Source: Hyphomicrobiales bacterium (GTDB lineage: Bacteria > Pseudomonadota > Alphaproteobacteria > Rhizobiales > Beijerinckiaceae). From it: a DNA stretch of 46,658 nucleotides. Shown in pieces: positions 16,374 through 25,360 of this stretch. Position 1 is the first letter of the stretch. Each line of letters starts with the position of its first letter. The DNA is taken from contig UCLR01000035.1 of NCBI GenBank assembly GCA_900473415.1, forward strand, positions 1-46,658, read 5' to 3'. The notes beneath the pieces are model-generated. The model had not been told where the DNA came from, searched no databases, and saw nothing but the letters and a program-made list of their open reading frames with translations. The position numbers and the translations under genes are program-made.

Positions 16374-17252
16374 TTACATGTGCTCGATCAAAACCACCTT
16401 GGCCATTGTGAGCGTCCCTCCATTGTCGTCGAGCTCTACTGTCTGGTGGCCGGCCTCTTCCGCCAGCATTGCCTTCATCGCGCGTTTGACTTGCATCCAG
16501 AAATTCGCCACTGCTGGTCTGCCATTCTTATGTCGGCCGTCGAAGTATGATCCAAATGCAGCGACAGCGTCCCTGACATCGCGATGAGCGCTACCATGTA
16601 GCCCACCTGAATCTTCTAGAAATACGGCAAATAAATCTGAACCAGGCTCTCTAGAGCATATAATATCATGGCTAGCAGAATCCGTTATTACCCTTGTATA
16701 CGTGGGAATGTCTTCTGTATTTTCAACAACAATCTTGTGCTCGGCCAAGCAAATGAAGAAACGCGGTTGCGACGCGCAATGCGCTAGAAAATTTCCATAT
16801 GCCTCAAGTGCAGCAGCTTCAGCCCCGTGACCACCCTCGACCACACCGTAGGTCCTGAACGGCAGTGCGGCCGTTCGGTTCGTAAACAAGGACCATGCCC
16901 ACGTTTCTCGGGATTCGATGAACTCCCATTCGCCCGTCAAGTCGGATCGATATGATCCTCCCGCGGTCCGCCCTACGCAATAGATGCGGCCGACAGGCTT
17001 GTTAGTCTCGGCACCGAAAGCCCAATATTCATCTTCCGACCGGACCGCACCCGATGACGGGAGCTTTGTAATTGGCAACCGCCAATGGACCATTGCACCC
17101 TGTTCTTTGGCGCGCTGGATCCTTTCAGCTGCGCTAGGTTCAGGAGTGGGGGCATGTGCTTCATCCCGATCACAGTCGTCGAGGTTCGAATAAGCATCGA
17201 TAATCGATGCCGCATCAGCGCCCGCACTGAATGTGCGTTCAAAGTCCCCCAT
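16374..17252 (-). CDS. Unknown 292-aa protein between two ScpB fragments
   Basis: Start at the ATG 17252 (MGDFERTF), preceded by a G-rich tract; upstream readings are non-conserved. Not recognised. There is no signal peptide or membrane span. Visible features: an acidic N-terminal region (DAYSNLDDCDRDEAHAPTPE), Trp-containing strands (MVHWRLPITKLP; EYWAFGAETN; WEFIESRETWAWSLF), a central RTYGVVEGGHGAEAAALEAY, and C-terminal FLEDSGGLHGSAH and NFWMQVKRAMKAM. Codon use is less GC-biased than in the catabolic operons. Its place between two decayed ScpB copies suggests insertion with mobile DNA. Confidence 0.65.
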   Translation of the reverse strand: MGDFERTFSAGADAASIIDAYSNLDDCDRDEAHAPTPEPSAAERIQRAKEQGAMVHWRLPITKLPSSGAVRSEDEYWAFGAETNKPVGRIYCVGRTAGGSYRSDLTGEWEFIESRETWAWSLFTNRTAALPFRTYGVVEGGHGAEAAALEAYGNFLAHCASQPRFFICLAEHKIVVENTEDIPTYTRVITDSASHDIICSREPGSDLFAVFLEDSGGLHGSAHRDVRDAVAAFGSYFDGRHKNGRPAVANFWMQVKRAMKAMLAEEAGHQTVELDDNGGTLTMAKVVLIEHM

Positions 17253-17472
17253 CCCCCGCCCTTTCTGGCTCACCAGGATTGCTTGGCACCAAGGCAGCGT
17301 TCCGCTACAGGGATAGCATCTGTTGCAGCGCGGTCTGGACGTCAAGCCAGAAGCTGTGGTTTCCTGTGGCTCCCATTGCCCCTCAAACAGCAATTCGATT
17401 GAGGCGTCTTAGTAAAGCCTGAGACAGGCCTTCGCTTTACCTTTTAGGGGCTTGGACAGCCTATCTGGTACA

Positions 17473-17982
17473 TCACGCACCAGTCGACATGAGCGGGGAG
17501 GCAAAGGCGGAATTGGCGCTCCGCAATCCCCAGCGCGCAACTGACATTGAGATGTGGGTGTTCGCGTATGCCCGCTCGCGGCTGACCTCCTTGCCGAAGA
17601 ACGCGCCGAGCTGCGCCCGGGTGATCGGCTGGAGATACGCCACACACAGTAAGATGAGGCTCTCACTCTGCGAGAGCGGCTTGACCGGCGCCTGGTCGAA
17701 CCCACGCGCCGCCCGGATGGCGTCGGCTAAGCCCTTTCGGGTGCGGTGTTGCCAGCCACCAGCGACGGCAACGAGATCGTAGGGGCGGCCGCGCAGCTCC
17801 TCGCGGATGTCCTCGATGATTAGGTCGAGACTGCAGCTGCTACCGACCACGCGGGCGAGCGTCTCGCGCGTCACCGGCTGGGGTGAGGCAAAGATAACCG
17901 CCTCGACCCGGCCCATCCATTCGCGCCGGCGCAGATCGGGCGCCAGATCGACCAGTTCCGGCTGGCGCGTACGCTTTGCCAT
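17473..17982 (-). pseudogene. 3'-truncated scpB-like gene (copy 2)
   Basis: Reads as a ScpB-family winged-helix protein: DLAPDLRRREWMGRVEAVIF, ASPQPVTRETLARVVGSS, IIEDIREELRGRPYDLVAVA, GGWQHRTRKGLADAIRAARG and YLQPITRAQLGAFFGKEVSR. After GKEVSRE (residue about 137) the sequence changes abruptly to an unrelated tail ending LMSTGA, so the second winged helix is missing. ScpB normally partners ScpA and SMC in chromosome condensation; this short DUF1403-linked variant has unknown use. It starts 4 bases after the DUF1403 stop, as in intact loci. Confidence 0.75.
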
Positions 17983-17985
17983 AGT

Positions 17986-18591
17986 TTAGAGCCCGTAGAG
18001 CCGAAAGGTCGGGCGGCCGGTCAATTCCCGAACCGCCTCGAGCTGCACCAGGCGATCGAACAGACGTCGGCTGGAGCGGTCGCTGGCGGCTTTGCCGGCG
18101 GTCGCAGCTTGGGCGTCCTCACTGAGAAGTCGGCGGAGCGTCCGATCGGCATCCTTGCCCCGCAGCTGCGGGGCGACGGCGATCAGCTTGCCGGCGCGCC
18201 GGGCGAGATCCGCATGGAGGTCGATGGCGCCGATGCCGGCACGGGCGTAGGCGAGATGGCAGGTGGCAGCCCAGGCGGCCCCGTCGCTTGTCTCCGCCGC
18301 CAGGCGCAGCTCGGCGCGCTTGATCTGGCTGGCGAGCAGCGGCACTGGCGCTGGCCAGCCCAGGCGGCGCGCCAGGACCGCGTCGGCAATCCAGAGCGCC
18401 AGCTCGCGGCTGCGTGGCACGCGGCGCAGACTGGCGGCGGCCGCTGCGGCGGCCGGCAGGCCTGGAACAGGCGACCGGCCGGCCCGGTGACAGGGTCTGC
18501 ATGCTGATGGCCATGCGCTGCTGCATGTCATGCACAAAGCATCGTGTAGCAGCTTGAGATCGGGCAGGCCTAGGAAAGGTGAGCCAGGCAT
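17986..18591 (-). pseudogene. 5'-truncated DUF1403-family gene
   Basis: The last ~150 residues match the DUF1403 C-terminal half: ELALWIADAVLARRLGWPAP, VPLLASQIKRAELRL, CHLAYARAGIGAIDLHADLA, IAVAPQLRGKDADRTLRRLL and the family-typical end ELTGRPTFRLYGL. The first ~50 residues (CSSAWPSACRPCHRAG) are not family-like, and the N-terminal half (about 120-150 residues) is gone. DUF1403 proteins are of unknown function and usually precede the ScpB variant seen here. The pair is inactive by truncation at both ends. Confidence 0.72.
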
Positions 18592-18640
18592 CGAACGGGT
18601 GCTCGACAGAGGACATCAATCGCGTCGGTTCGAACAAATG

Positions 18641-19603
18641 CTATTTGTCGGTGGCTGCGTGCCGCATCGGCTTCGTGTCCAGGCAATCCAGCAGCCAAGC
18701 CAAGCCAGCATCTGCCATTGCGGCGTTGGGCGCAACGGCATTGAGCCGAAAGCCGGGTAGCAAGAGCGGGGGGTCCAAATAGACGACGCCGAAGCGCGGA
18801 CCGTGCATGGCGGCAAACCGCCGCGGTATCGCCGAGATCAGGTCGCTCCCGGCAAGCGCGGCCAGAGCGAACATGAAGTTTGGAACGGTCAGCGCGATCC
18901 GGCGGGAGCGTCCCAGTTTGAGAAGAGCCTCGTCAACGAAACCGTGCGGATCGCCAGCGAGCGAGACTACAAGGTGCTGCGCCTGACAATATCGTTCCAG
19001 CGTGAGCGTCATTGCCAGCGGATTTCCGGAGCGCATCGCGATGACAAAGTCCTCCCGGTAAAGGAGCTGCTGATGGAAGCGGGCGGGAACGTCGTCGCTG
19101 GGTATGATGGCGATATCTAGTGAACGCGCCTCCAGATCGGCGAAGGCCTCTCGCCAGGCCCGATCCGCCGCAGCCTCTCGATGCGCGGGCAGGAGCTGAC
19201 GCACGCTGACATCGATGCCGGGCGCGTCCGCGCGCAGGCGGTCCAGCAAGGGCGGCAGAAAGACCGCTGAGACGCCATCCGGCGCGCCGATGGTGAAGCG
19301 CCGGCTTGATGTCGCCGGATGGAACGGCGCCGCCGTCGAAACGATACCGCGCACCCGTGCCAATACATCCGCTATGGACGCCGACAGCCCGATCGCCCGG
19401 TCAGTAGGAACGACACCCTTCGGCGTTCGTATGAAAAGCGGGTCATTGAGCAAGCGGCGCAGCCGCCCGAGCCCGTGACTGACGGCGGACGGGGAGAGGT
19501 TGAGCCGTTCGGCCGCGCGGCCGACGTGGCGCTGATCGAACACCGTCTCGAAAAGCACCAGGAGGTTGAGATCGATACGTGATAGGTCAATTTGGTTCAG
19601 CAT
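18641..19603 (-). CDS. LysR-family transcriptional regulator (NodD-like subgroup)
   Basis: 320 aa. The N-terminal HTH begins RIDLNLLVLFETVFDQRHVG and continues AAERLNLSPSAVSHGLGRLR with RLLNDPLFIRTPKGVVPTDRA, the NodD/SyrM-type opening. The effector domain (PBP2) follows from about residue 100 (RRFTIGAPDGVSAVFLPPLL). It is transcribed away from the secreted NTF2-like gene at 19707 across about 100 bases, the usual arrangement for a LysR regulator and its target. Confidence 0.92.
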   Translation of the reverse strand: MLNQIDLSRIDLNLLVLFETVFDQRHVGRAAERLNLSPSAVSHGLGRLRRLLNDPLFIRTPKGVVPTDRAIGLSASIADVLARVRGIVSTAAPFHPATSSRRFTIGAPDGVSAVFLPPLLDRLRADAPGIDVSVRQLLPAHREAAADRAWREAFADLEARSLDIAIIPSDDVPARFHQQLLYREDFVIAMRSGNPLAMTLTLERYCQAQHLVVSLAGDPHGFVDEALLKLGRSRRIALTVPNFMFALAALAGSDLISAIPRRFAAMHGPRFGVVYLDPPLLLPGFRLNAVAPNAAMADAGLAWLLDCLDTKPMRHAATDK

Positions 19604-19706
19604 ATAACTGAAATCGTATCATTGGATTCATCGGTTGCAAATTGGCCATCCTGCCGCCGAAGCCAATCGGCTTCGCGGATCTGAGTCCGAACGGCAGGAG
19701 CGTCCG

Positions 19707-20243
19707 ATGCACAAAAGTACCCGTCGTGGATTTGTCTTCTCGGCCGGCGCCGCCGCTCTTCCCCATCATATGACCGGGTCCGCCCGAGCGGAGGAGAATG
19801 CTGCCGTGCCCCTGGTGGTAGCGGAACTCGTGCGGCGATCGGAAGACGCCAATGCTGCGCTCTTGCGCGGCGACGTCGATGCATATCGCTCGCTGATCAC
19901 GCTCACTGAGGATTTCACCTTGATGGCGCCCTTCGGCGGCAAGCCATCCCGCGGACCAGACATTACCGAAGAGACCTGGAAGCGCCTCGGCCGGTTCTTC
20001 AAGAACGGCACGCTGAAGCAGGACCTGATTCATGCTTACGGCTCAGCGGATATGGTCGTCCTCGCCGTCATTGAGCATGGGCATGTCGAGGTCGGTGGCC
20101 TGCCGGCGCAAGAATGGCCGCTCCGCGTTACTCTGGTTTACCGACGGTGTGGTGCCGAGTGGCGGCTCGCTCACCGCCATGCCGATCCCTTGGTCGGTCA
20201 AATCACTCTGGCTCGCGCGGCGGCTCTGGCGCGAGGAAGCTAA
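19707..20243 (+). CDS. Exported NTF2-like (SnoaL/DUF4440-type) protein
   Basis: 178 aa from the ATG at 19707 (CAGGAG six bases upstream); the longer reading from 19635 has no ribosome site. The N-terminus has a twin-arginine-type signal (STRRGFVFSAGAAALP). The rest is a cone-fold NTF2-like domain: NAALLRGDVDAYRSLITLTE, DFTLMAPFGG, the HGHVEVGG and LRVTLVYRRCGAEWRLAHRH strands. Members are small enzymes or ligand binders of diverse function, so no reaction is assigned. It is divergent from, and probably controlled by, the LysR gene at 18641. Confidence 0.8.
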   Translation: MHKSTRRGFVFSAGAAALPHHMTGSARAEENAAVPLVVAELVRRSEDANAALLRGDVDAYRSLITLTEDFTLMAPFGGKPSRGPDITEETWKRLGRFFKNGTLKQDLIHAYGSADMVVLAVIEHGHVEVGGLPAQEWPLRVTLVYRRCGAEWRLAHRHADPLVGQITLARAAALARGS

Positions 20244-20380
20244 ACGAAGCTCTCGACCGAGTCGCCCACCGAACAAGTGCCTCATTTCGCTTGACGCCGG
20301 GAGCATGCGTAATCGGGCGGACCCGCGAGGGTGCAAGCTCCCATTAGGATCTCGGCAGTTCCAAGAGGGAGGGAGTCGCG
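20244..20380 (+). other. Probable left flank of the IS110 fragment
   Basis: Non-coding sequence leading into the IS110 start, with a strong ribosome site (GGGAGGGAG) just before the ATG at 20381. IS110 elements lack long terminal inverted repeats, so the boundary cannot be fixed by eye. Confidence 0.35.
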
Positions 20381-20713
20381 ATGTTCTACGCTGCGCTGGA
20401 TGTGTCGCTGCGCTCGATGGCGATCTGCATCATCGACCATGACGGGACGATTTGCCTCGAGCGCTCGGTGCGTTCCGACGTGTCCGATGTCCTTCTGTGC
20501 CTCGCGGGATTTGGTCAGCCGATCCATCAGGTCGGGTTTGAGGCCGGCGCGCTGACGCAGCCCATCACCTGCGGACTGACGGAGGCTGGCTACGACGTCG
20601 TCTTCATGGAAGCGCGTCAGGTCGCGGCTGCGCTTTCGGCCATGCGGAACAAGACGGACAAGCATGACGCTCGCGGCATCGCCCAGATCCTCAGATCGGG
20701 ATCATCGAATTAA
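20381..20713 (+). pseudogene. IS110-family transposase, N-terminal fragment
   Basis: The first ~107 residues of a DEDD transposase: AALDVSLRSMAICIIDHDG (first catalytic Asp), VGFEAGALTQPI (catalytic Glu) and MRNKTDKHDARGIAQILRSG (D-x2-DA motif). It ends abruptly at SGSSN. About two thirds of the protein is missing. The end abuts a partial copy of the ~100-bp repeat. A C-terminal IS110 piece is at 24588-24947, with about 115 residues absent between the two, so they are not simply two halves. Confidence 0.85.
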
Positions 20714-20743
20714 AGGAAATTTGGCGAGGTCAAGCTTCGGCGC
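20707..20743 (+). repeat. Copy B (partial) of the ~100-bp dispersed repeat
   Basis: TTAAAGG, then TTGGCGAGGTCAAGCTTCGG and CGCC, matches the right-hand third of 38076-38176 with few changes. The palindromic left part is absent, apparently cut off by the IS110 fragment. In frame, copies B and C both read VKLRRLLT, which may mean the block touches the start of a lost transposase gene. Confidence 0.5.
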
Positions 20744-20791
20744 CTGCTGACACTGTGTCAATTCTCGGCACAAATCGTCCGCACCACCTCT

Positions 20792-21046
20792 TCAGTAGTG
20801 ATAGCGGCACTGTGCGATCAACAGACCGCCATCACTCGGCCGATAGACAAGTCGGTGCTCCTGGGTGATCCGACGAGACCACCAACCTGACAGCGGACCG
20901 CGCAGCGGCTCCGGCTTGCCGGTGCCGTTAAATGGCGTCCGCATGCATTCCTTGATGAGCCCGTTAAGCCGATCCAGCACCTTGGGATCCGCTGTCTGCC
21001 AGTAAAGATAATCGTCCCAGGCCTGTTCGTGGAAGACCAGCTTCAT
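20792..21046 (-). CDS. yoeB: Toxin YoeB (Txe/YoeB family mRNA interferase)
   Basis: 84 aa, the same length as E. coli YoeB. It begins [16 protein letters not shown]. The catalytic residues of the family are all present: Glu in GKPEPLRG, Arg in EHRLVY, and the C-terminal His-Tyr in [18 protein letters not shown] is characteristic. It cleaves ribosome-bound mRNA when released from the antitoxin. The ATG overlaps the antitoxin stop by ATGA. Confidence 0.95.
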   Translation of the reverse strand: MKLVFHEQAWDDYLYWQTADPKVLDRLNGLIKECMRTPFNGTGKPEPLRGPLSGWWSRRITQEHRLVYRPSDGGLLIAQCRYHY

Positions 21047-21297
21047 TCCGCAAGCACGCGCTCGGTTCCCTTGCCCTCATCGAGTTCTACGACGGCCTTG
21101 AGCAGCCGGTCGGCATTGCGAGGATTACGCAGAAGATAGCGCGTTTCCTCATAGGAGGCGTAATCTTCCAGCGACATGAGGACCGCGGCGGGCTTACCTT
21201 TGTCCCGGGTGATGAGCATTGGCGCATGATCCTCCGTCACGCTGTCGAGCATGGAGGCGAGGTTCTTGCGCAGATCCGTATAAGAGGTCGTTCTCAT
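21043..21297 (-). CDS. yefM: Antitoxin YefM (Phd/YefM family)
   Basis: 84 aa from the ATG at 21297; the upstream in-frame extension is not family-like. The N-terminal DNA-binding half reads [20 protein letters not shown], followed by [20 protein letters not shown]. The acidic C-terminal half ([19 protein letters not shown]) would cover YoeB. It represses its own operon, with the toxin as co-repressor. A strong palindrome (21304-21325) begins just 6 bases upstream of the start codon. Confidence 0.95.
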   Translation of the reverse strand: MRTTSYTDLRKNLASMLDSVTEDHAPMLITRDKGKPAAVLMSLEDYASYEETRYLLRNPRNADRLLKAVVELDEGKGTERVLAE

Positions 21298-21303
21298 CCC
21301 TCT

Positions 21304-21325
21304 ATTGTACTCAATAAGGTACAAT
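21304..21325 (-). promoter_or_regulatory. yefM-yoeB operator
   Basis: Perfect inverted repeat ATTGTAC-N8-GTACAAT immediately before yefM. In E. coli, YefM-YoeB binds palindromes with a TGTACA core (established), and the half-sites here are TTGTAC/GTACAA, so the same operator grammar seems kept. It overlaps where the promoter should lie. Confidence 0.75.
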
Positions 21326-21575
21326 ACGCAAGGGAAAATGACCTGGCCAAAGACCGCCGGGCAATACCGCGGAACGGTGGGATCGAACAAGCAACTGGGC
21401 AAACCCAGATTGCTTCGAAATCCCAGAGAGGGACGCGGGTCACGAAAACGCACGCCGAGCTCGGCCTGACAGAGAGCGAATTCGCCAGCATGATCCAGGT
21501 CCGGGACCTGTTTGCGAGCGGCGCTACCGAGCACAGCCCGTCGAATTCCGAGCTCCCTCGCGGCAGCGTCTCAAC
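21326..21575. other. Intergenic, no supported gene
   Basis: A plus-strand frame has a plausible short segment ([30 protein letters not shown]) at 21441-21540, but it lacks a start, ribosome site and known family. It could be a relic. Confidence 0.3.
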
Positions 21576-21704
21576 ATGGCTAGGTCGTGCTTTCGCACGT
21601 CACTCGACGAGGTATCGTCGGGCGCCCTCATGTGCATCGGCGGGTGGATCAAGGCATGCGATCTCGAGATCGTCGACACCCACGACACCTACGAGAACCC
21701 ATAA
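21576..21704 (+). CDS. Possible 42-aa small protein
   Basis: ATG at 21576 to TAA at 21704, encoding [20 protein letters not shown], then [20 protein letters not shown], then NP. Third codon positions are strongly G/C, as in real genes of this genome, but there is no clear ribosome site and no family. Low confidence. Confidence 0.3.
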   Translation: MARSCFRTSLDEVSSGALMCIGGWIKACDLEIVDTHDTYENP

Positions 21705-21891
21705 GACTTACGGCCGTGTAGCGCCACGACCTGCCGTTTCGACGCAGCTCCCAATAGCTGTCAGGCGCTTGGCGAGAATGCTGAGCCCAATGCCCATCGC
21801 GCGGCGTAAGGGGAACCTGCTGGCGGAAGCGGCGGTTCGGCATTTGGGGGCGATGCGGATCGCCCCATTGGAAGTCCTGGAGGAGGCCCCT

Positions 21892-22101
21892 ATGGCTACC
21901 GGCACTGTGAAATGGTTCAACTCGACGAAAGGCTTCGGCTTTATTCAGCCTGACGATGGCGGAACGGACATATTCGTCCATATCAGCGCCGTGGAGCGGG
22001 CAGGGTTGCGCGATCTACGCGAGGGGCAAAAGATTTCGTTTGAAGTCGTCGCGGACAAGCGATCCGGTAAAGCGTCGGCAGAGAACCTTAAGGCCGATTG
22101 A
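21892..22101 (+). CDS. cspA: Cold shock protein, CspA family
   Basis: 69 aa from the ATG at 21892 with GGAGGAGG upstream; the long in-frame extension to 21226 is spurious. It is a single cold-shock domain (OB fold): [20 protein letters not shown] contains RNP1 (KGFGFI) and DIFVHIS is RNP2. It ends [12 protein letters not shown]. It binds single-stranded RNA and acts as an RNA chaperone. The 5' leader is long and free of other genes, as is common for cold-shock genes. Confidence 0.96.
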   Translation: MATGTVKWFNSTKGFGFIQPDDGGTDIFVHISAVERAGLRDLREGQKISFEVVADKRSGKASAENLKAD

Positions 22102-22442
22102 GGCCCGACGAAGATTTGACGGCCCCGCGCTGACTCAGCCGTCGCCGCTGGCGGGCTTCGCGATTGTGTCTCACTCGGCGTAGTTCTCTGGATCGCGGCC
22201 GCCGGCTCGGCAACCCTTTCGCTTGACGAGAGTGCCTCCGATTTAGCGGTGCGGGATCCGCGGCCTCAGGCGCACCATCTCGATCGCATTCTGCCATGAC
22301 GGCTTCGAGACCCTGTGATTTGCGCCAGGAGGTGCCCGCGCCCGCCCATGAAGGCCAGCGGCGCCTCGAGATAGGTCGGGGCACAGAGTTTGTCGTTAAA
22401 GGTGCGATCTCGCGATCGATGCTGGTACTCAGTATTGCTCTA
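22102..22442. other. Intergenic between cspA and DUF4239 gene
   Basis: Convergent gap of 340 bases. No ribosome site with a recognisable product and no clear terminator hairpin were found. Confidence 0.4.
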
Positions 22443-23180
22443 TCAACGCTGTAACTGTACCAACGCTCGTTGGAAGGAAGCATTCGACACCTCGATCATG
22501 CCGCTAGTTGGCGTATCCATCTCGACGATTAGAAACAGTGTCGCTGAGATGAGCAGCGCCGCCAGCAGAAACGTGGCCATCACCACGGCGTTGTGCGGAG
22601 CGCGGAAACCGAAATTAGCGAATATGATGTTCAGCAAGAAAATTATCAAGATAATCAACGGTGTTGGAGTTGTGCTTCCGAGTGCATCTATTGTAAGCCA
22701 ACGCTGCCGTACTACCTCCCGGTAGAGTTGTCGTGCATCATTCCAAATCGCTATAATCTGATCATCTGAAATCTGAACTTGCCGGAGGCTGACTCCAACT
22801 GCGTTGAGTGCCTCCTCTGCGCGAGGGTTCTCTTCAAGAATATTGACCTCATTCAGCGCAATCTGGACGTACTCACGCAGACCCCGCCGTGCGTCCTTGG
22901 CTCCGGGACCCAAAGCTTGCAGATTGCGATCCAAGAGGATGATGTCCGTCGCCAGCATTCGAATGTTGCGGTTGTTAGTGTCGAGAGTATTTTTGGATGA
23001 GGCCATCATCAGTCCGAGAAGCAACGACGTCATCACGACGAAAAGGTTGCCCACCAGCCTGACGAGGCTGTTTGTATCGGCCATTTGGTTGGAGGGCACA
23101 GTTCGCTTGCTGAAGAGCGCGATAAGGGCCGCGCCCATCATGGACAGGAAGCCGAGAATCGCCACGATAGATGCGCTCAA
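22443..23180 (-). CDS. DUF4239 (bestrophin-like) membrane protein
   Basis: About 245 aa from a TTG at 23180 with AGGGG just upstream; a TTG at 23213 is the longest option. Two hydrophobic segments lie at the N-terminus (ILGFLSMMGAALIALF; LVGNLFVVMTSLLLGLMMAS) and two near the C-terminus (TPLIILIIFLLNIIFANF; AVVMATFLLAALLISATLF). Between them is a long soluble helical region (LRQVQISDDQIIAIWNDARQ). SLLLGLMMASSKNTLDT and ILIIFLLNIIFANFG are typical of DUF4239. Function is unknown; a channel role is only suggested by the bestrophin-like label. Confidence 0.8.
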   Translation of the reverse strand: MSASIVAILGFLSMMGAALIALFSKRTVPSNQMADTNSLVRLVGNLFVVMTSLLLGLMMASSKNTLDTNNRNIRMLATDIILLDRNLQALGPGAKDARRGLREYVQIALNEVNILEENPRAEEALNAVGVSLRQVQISDDQIIAIWNDARQLYREVVRQRWLTIDALGSTTPTPLIILIIFLLNIIFANFGFRAPHNAVVMATFLLAALLISATLFLIVEMDTPTSGMIEVSNASFQRALVQLQR

Positions 23181-23395
23181 TTTTTCGCCCCTACCATTCT
23201 CGGACGCGGCCAAGCCGGTTGTGCCACCGATCCCTTATCGCCATCGGGGCGGCTTATTGTGACGGAAACTAACACGACAGGCCGTGGCAGCGCCGCCCCT
23301 CACCGCCGCCCGTGGTCCAAACCGCCTTCGTTTAACACGTCCTAAAAGTCAGTGGCCAAGGATCGTAGTATGTCGTCGAGTTTGAACGGGCCGCC

Positions 23396-24448
23396 ATGAA
23401 CTACTGGCACACTGGTGTCTTGATCGGCGTATCATTGTTCGGAATTACTGCGACCTGCGCAGCCGAACTGGACGCGAGCTATGCGCCCGCTGCCAACCAA
23501 GGCGCACCCACCGTGCCGACCCTTGTTCGAGCGGCGCCACCAAACGCTGCCATCGCCACTCTGGCTCCTGTCTTGCCGGAATACGCTTTCGAGATCGGCG
23601 CACGCTATTGGTACTCTTCCGGAAAGCTCGCCAAAGACCTCTATGACGACCCTCGCTCCGCGGCGGATCTCGCTTCGCGCCTGACCTACTCAGGTCTCGC
23701 GTCGCATGCGTTCGAGGGATTTGGCAAGCTCACGCTGCCGAGCAACCTTTTCCTGAAGGGCTTTGCTGGCGTTTCCGGCCTGCACAATGGAAGCCTGAAC
23801 GACGAGGATTTCCCACCGGGCACCGTGCCCTATTCCAGCACAAAGAGCGCCCAGAACGGCGGTCGGCTAGGCTACGCAACGGCCGATCTCGGATATGGAC
23901 TTGTGGTCAATCCGAACATCACCGTATCGATGTTCGGTGGCTATTCGTATGTCAGCGAGAAGGTGAACGCTTATGGCTGCACCCAGCTCGTCGGCAACCC
24001 GGATATCTGTGTGCCGGCGATCGGGCCCGGCGTGCTCGCCATCAGCGAGCAAGCGCACTGGCGCGCTGTGCGACTCGGCGTCGGTGTGGCGCTCAAGCCG
24101 TTCGACCGGCTTATGGTGTCGGGAGAAGCCGCGTGGCTTCCCGTCGTGCAACTTCGCTCCCAGGATACGCACTGGCTGCGGCTCGGCTCGGACTTCGGCA
24201 GCTTCGCCGGTCCCATTCCCGAGACGGCGTCGGGCAAGGGCTTCCAACTTGAGGCATTGCTTTCGTATCAGGTGTGGGACAACTTCAGCATTGGGCTCGG
24301 CGGACGCTACTGGCGTCTCAATGCGCGCGGCGTCGGCTACCTCGAACAGACAGTCGTCGGCGTTACCGATCCGGCGGCGCAGCCGATGAAGTTCGTGTCC
24401 GAGCGCTACGGCGTGTTTGTGCAAGCCTTGTACAAGTTCAATCTCTGA
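23396..24448 (+). CDS. Outer-membrane beta-barrel protein
   Basis: 350 aa. Signal peptide: NYWHTGVLIGVSLFGITATCAAE. A Pro/Ala-rich linker follows. From about residue 65 there are alternating amphipathic strands with aromatic ends (YAFEIGARYWYSSGK; NLFLKGFAGVSGL; LGYATADLGYGLV; NFSIGLGGRYWRLN; YGVFVQALYKFNL), and the protein ends near an aromatic residue as expected for BAM substrates. No OmpA-like domain is seen. It resembles porin-like barrels of Hyphomicrobiales, but the exact subfamily is not clear. It is a single gene. Confidence 0.8.
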   Translation: MNYWHTGVLIGVSLFGITATCAAELDASYAPAANQGAPTVPTLVRAAPPNAAIATLAPVLPEYAFEIGARYWYSSGKLAKDLYDDPRSAADLASRLTYSGLASHAFEGFGKLTLPSNLFLKGFAGVSGLHNGSLNDEDFPPGTVPYSSTKSAQNGGRLGYATADLGYGLVVNPNITVSMFGGYSYVSEKVNAYGCTQLVGNPDICVPAIGPGVLAISEQAHWRAVRLGVGVALKPFDRLMVSGEAAWLPVVQLRSQDTHWLRLGSDFGSFAGPIPETASGKGFQLEALLSYQVWDNFSIGLGGRYWRLNARGVGYLEQTVVGVTDPAAQPMKFVSERYGVFVQALYKFNL

Positions 24449-24475
24449 CGCTTCTGCTCGGGCAAGATGTTCGGC

Positions 24476-24506
24476 TGGAAGGGGTCGAGAATTTTCGACC
24501 TCTTCA
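24476..24506 (+). terminator. Weak hairpin downstream of the barrel gene
   Basis: GGTCGA and TCGACC arms around an AT-rich loop, extended by GAAG/CTTC, about 25 bases past the stop. No T-run follows, so the terminator role is uncertain. Confidence 0.35.
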
Positions 24507-24587
24507 GGAGCCCGCCTATGGCCCTCGGCTGCGAATTTCAGGGCAAGGGTTAGAAAGGGAACGGCCGCAGCTTCCCCTCGTCGGTCA

Positions 24588-24947
24588 AGCTCGGAATTCG
24601 AGCGGGAGGCCTTCGTGCGACACTTCGCCAACGGGAAAGCGCTCGGTTCCTATGCCGGCCTAACCGCGACCCCGTATAGCAGCGGCGGCGTCGAGCGGGA
24701 GCAAGGGATCGGGAAAGCTGGCAACCGGCGGCTCAGAAGTGTCATGGTCGAGCTGACTTGGCTATGGCAGCGCTATCAGCCGGGATCCGCCCAGGTGACC
24801 TGGTTCCGCGAGCGCGTTGGCTCGACGGGGCGCCGCATCCGTAAGGTGATGGTGGTCGCCCTCGCGCGCAAGCTCCTGATCGCCCTGTGGCGGTTCGTGG
24901 TCGACGGCGTATTGCCCGAAGGCGCAACCATGAAGCCTACGATCTGA
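24588..24947 (+). pseudogene. IS110-family transposase, C-terminal fragment
   Basis: The Transposase_20 part: REAFVRHFANGKALGSYAGL, TATPYSSGGVEREQGIGKAG, NRRLRSVMVELTWLWQRYQP and KVMVVALARKLLIALWRFVV. It ends naturally (GATMKPTI). The N-terminal catalytic domain is missing upstream. Confidence 0.85.
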
Positions 24948-25360
24948 CCTCCCGAGATCAGGCGGCGCTGAACGCATCGCAGCCTGGTGACCCGAGGAGA
25001 CGTCGCCGTTGTTCGGCGTGGCGCTCAGCCGCCGTCTTCACAGAGTGGCGCCGTTTCTTTGGAGCTCTCCCGTCCCGAATGCGGGACAGTGGTCGGGATC
25101 ACCGTCCCGCCGGATGTGAGGTTTGCAGGCAGGTCCTGCCCGATGAGAGCCCACCTCGGTTCATGACCAGGATGACGGTTGACCGGAGAACCGTCATGTG
25201 AGGTCGAACACATGGCCGCACCGACCAGCTCTGCCGCAGTCCAACAGAACCCTTGCCAACGGAGAGCCGTCCACACATGGCGCAACGCGCCACAAGGCAC
25301 AGCGGCCGCCCCTTTCCGAGCCGATGCGGAATTTGGCAGACGGCATGACGCCGAACCGGC
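24948..25360 (+). other. Probable 3' non-coding end of the IS110 fragment
   Basis: No gene. It contains several short hairpins (for example CGTCCCG/CGGGACA near 25075 and TGACGGTT/AACCGTCA near 25171-25198) and follows the transposase end directly, as IS110/IS1111 3' regions do. The boundary with the LysR gene's 3' side is not visible. Confidence 0.35.

Noticed and set aside
21226..22101. 291-aa reading of the cold-shock gene
   Set aside because: Only the last 69 codons are family-like; a strong ribosome site precedes the ATG at 21892.
20381..24947. Idea that the two IS110 pieces are one element split by a ~3.9-kb insertion
   Set aside because: About 115 residues of the middle of the transposase are missing from both pieces, so a simple insertion does not explain them.
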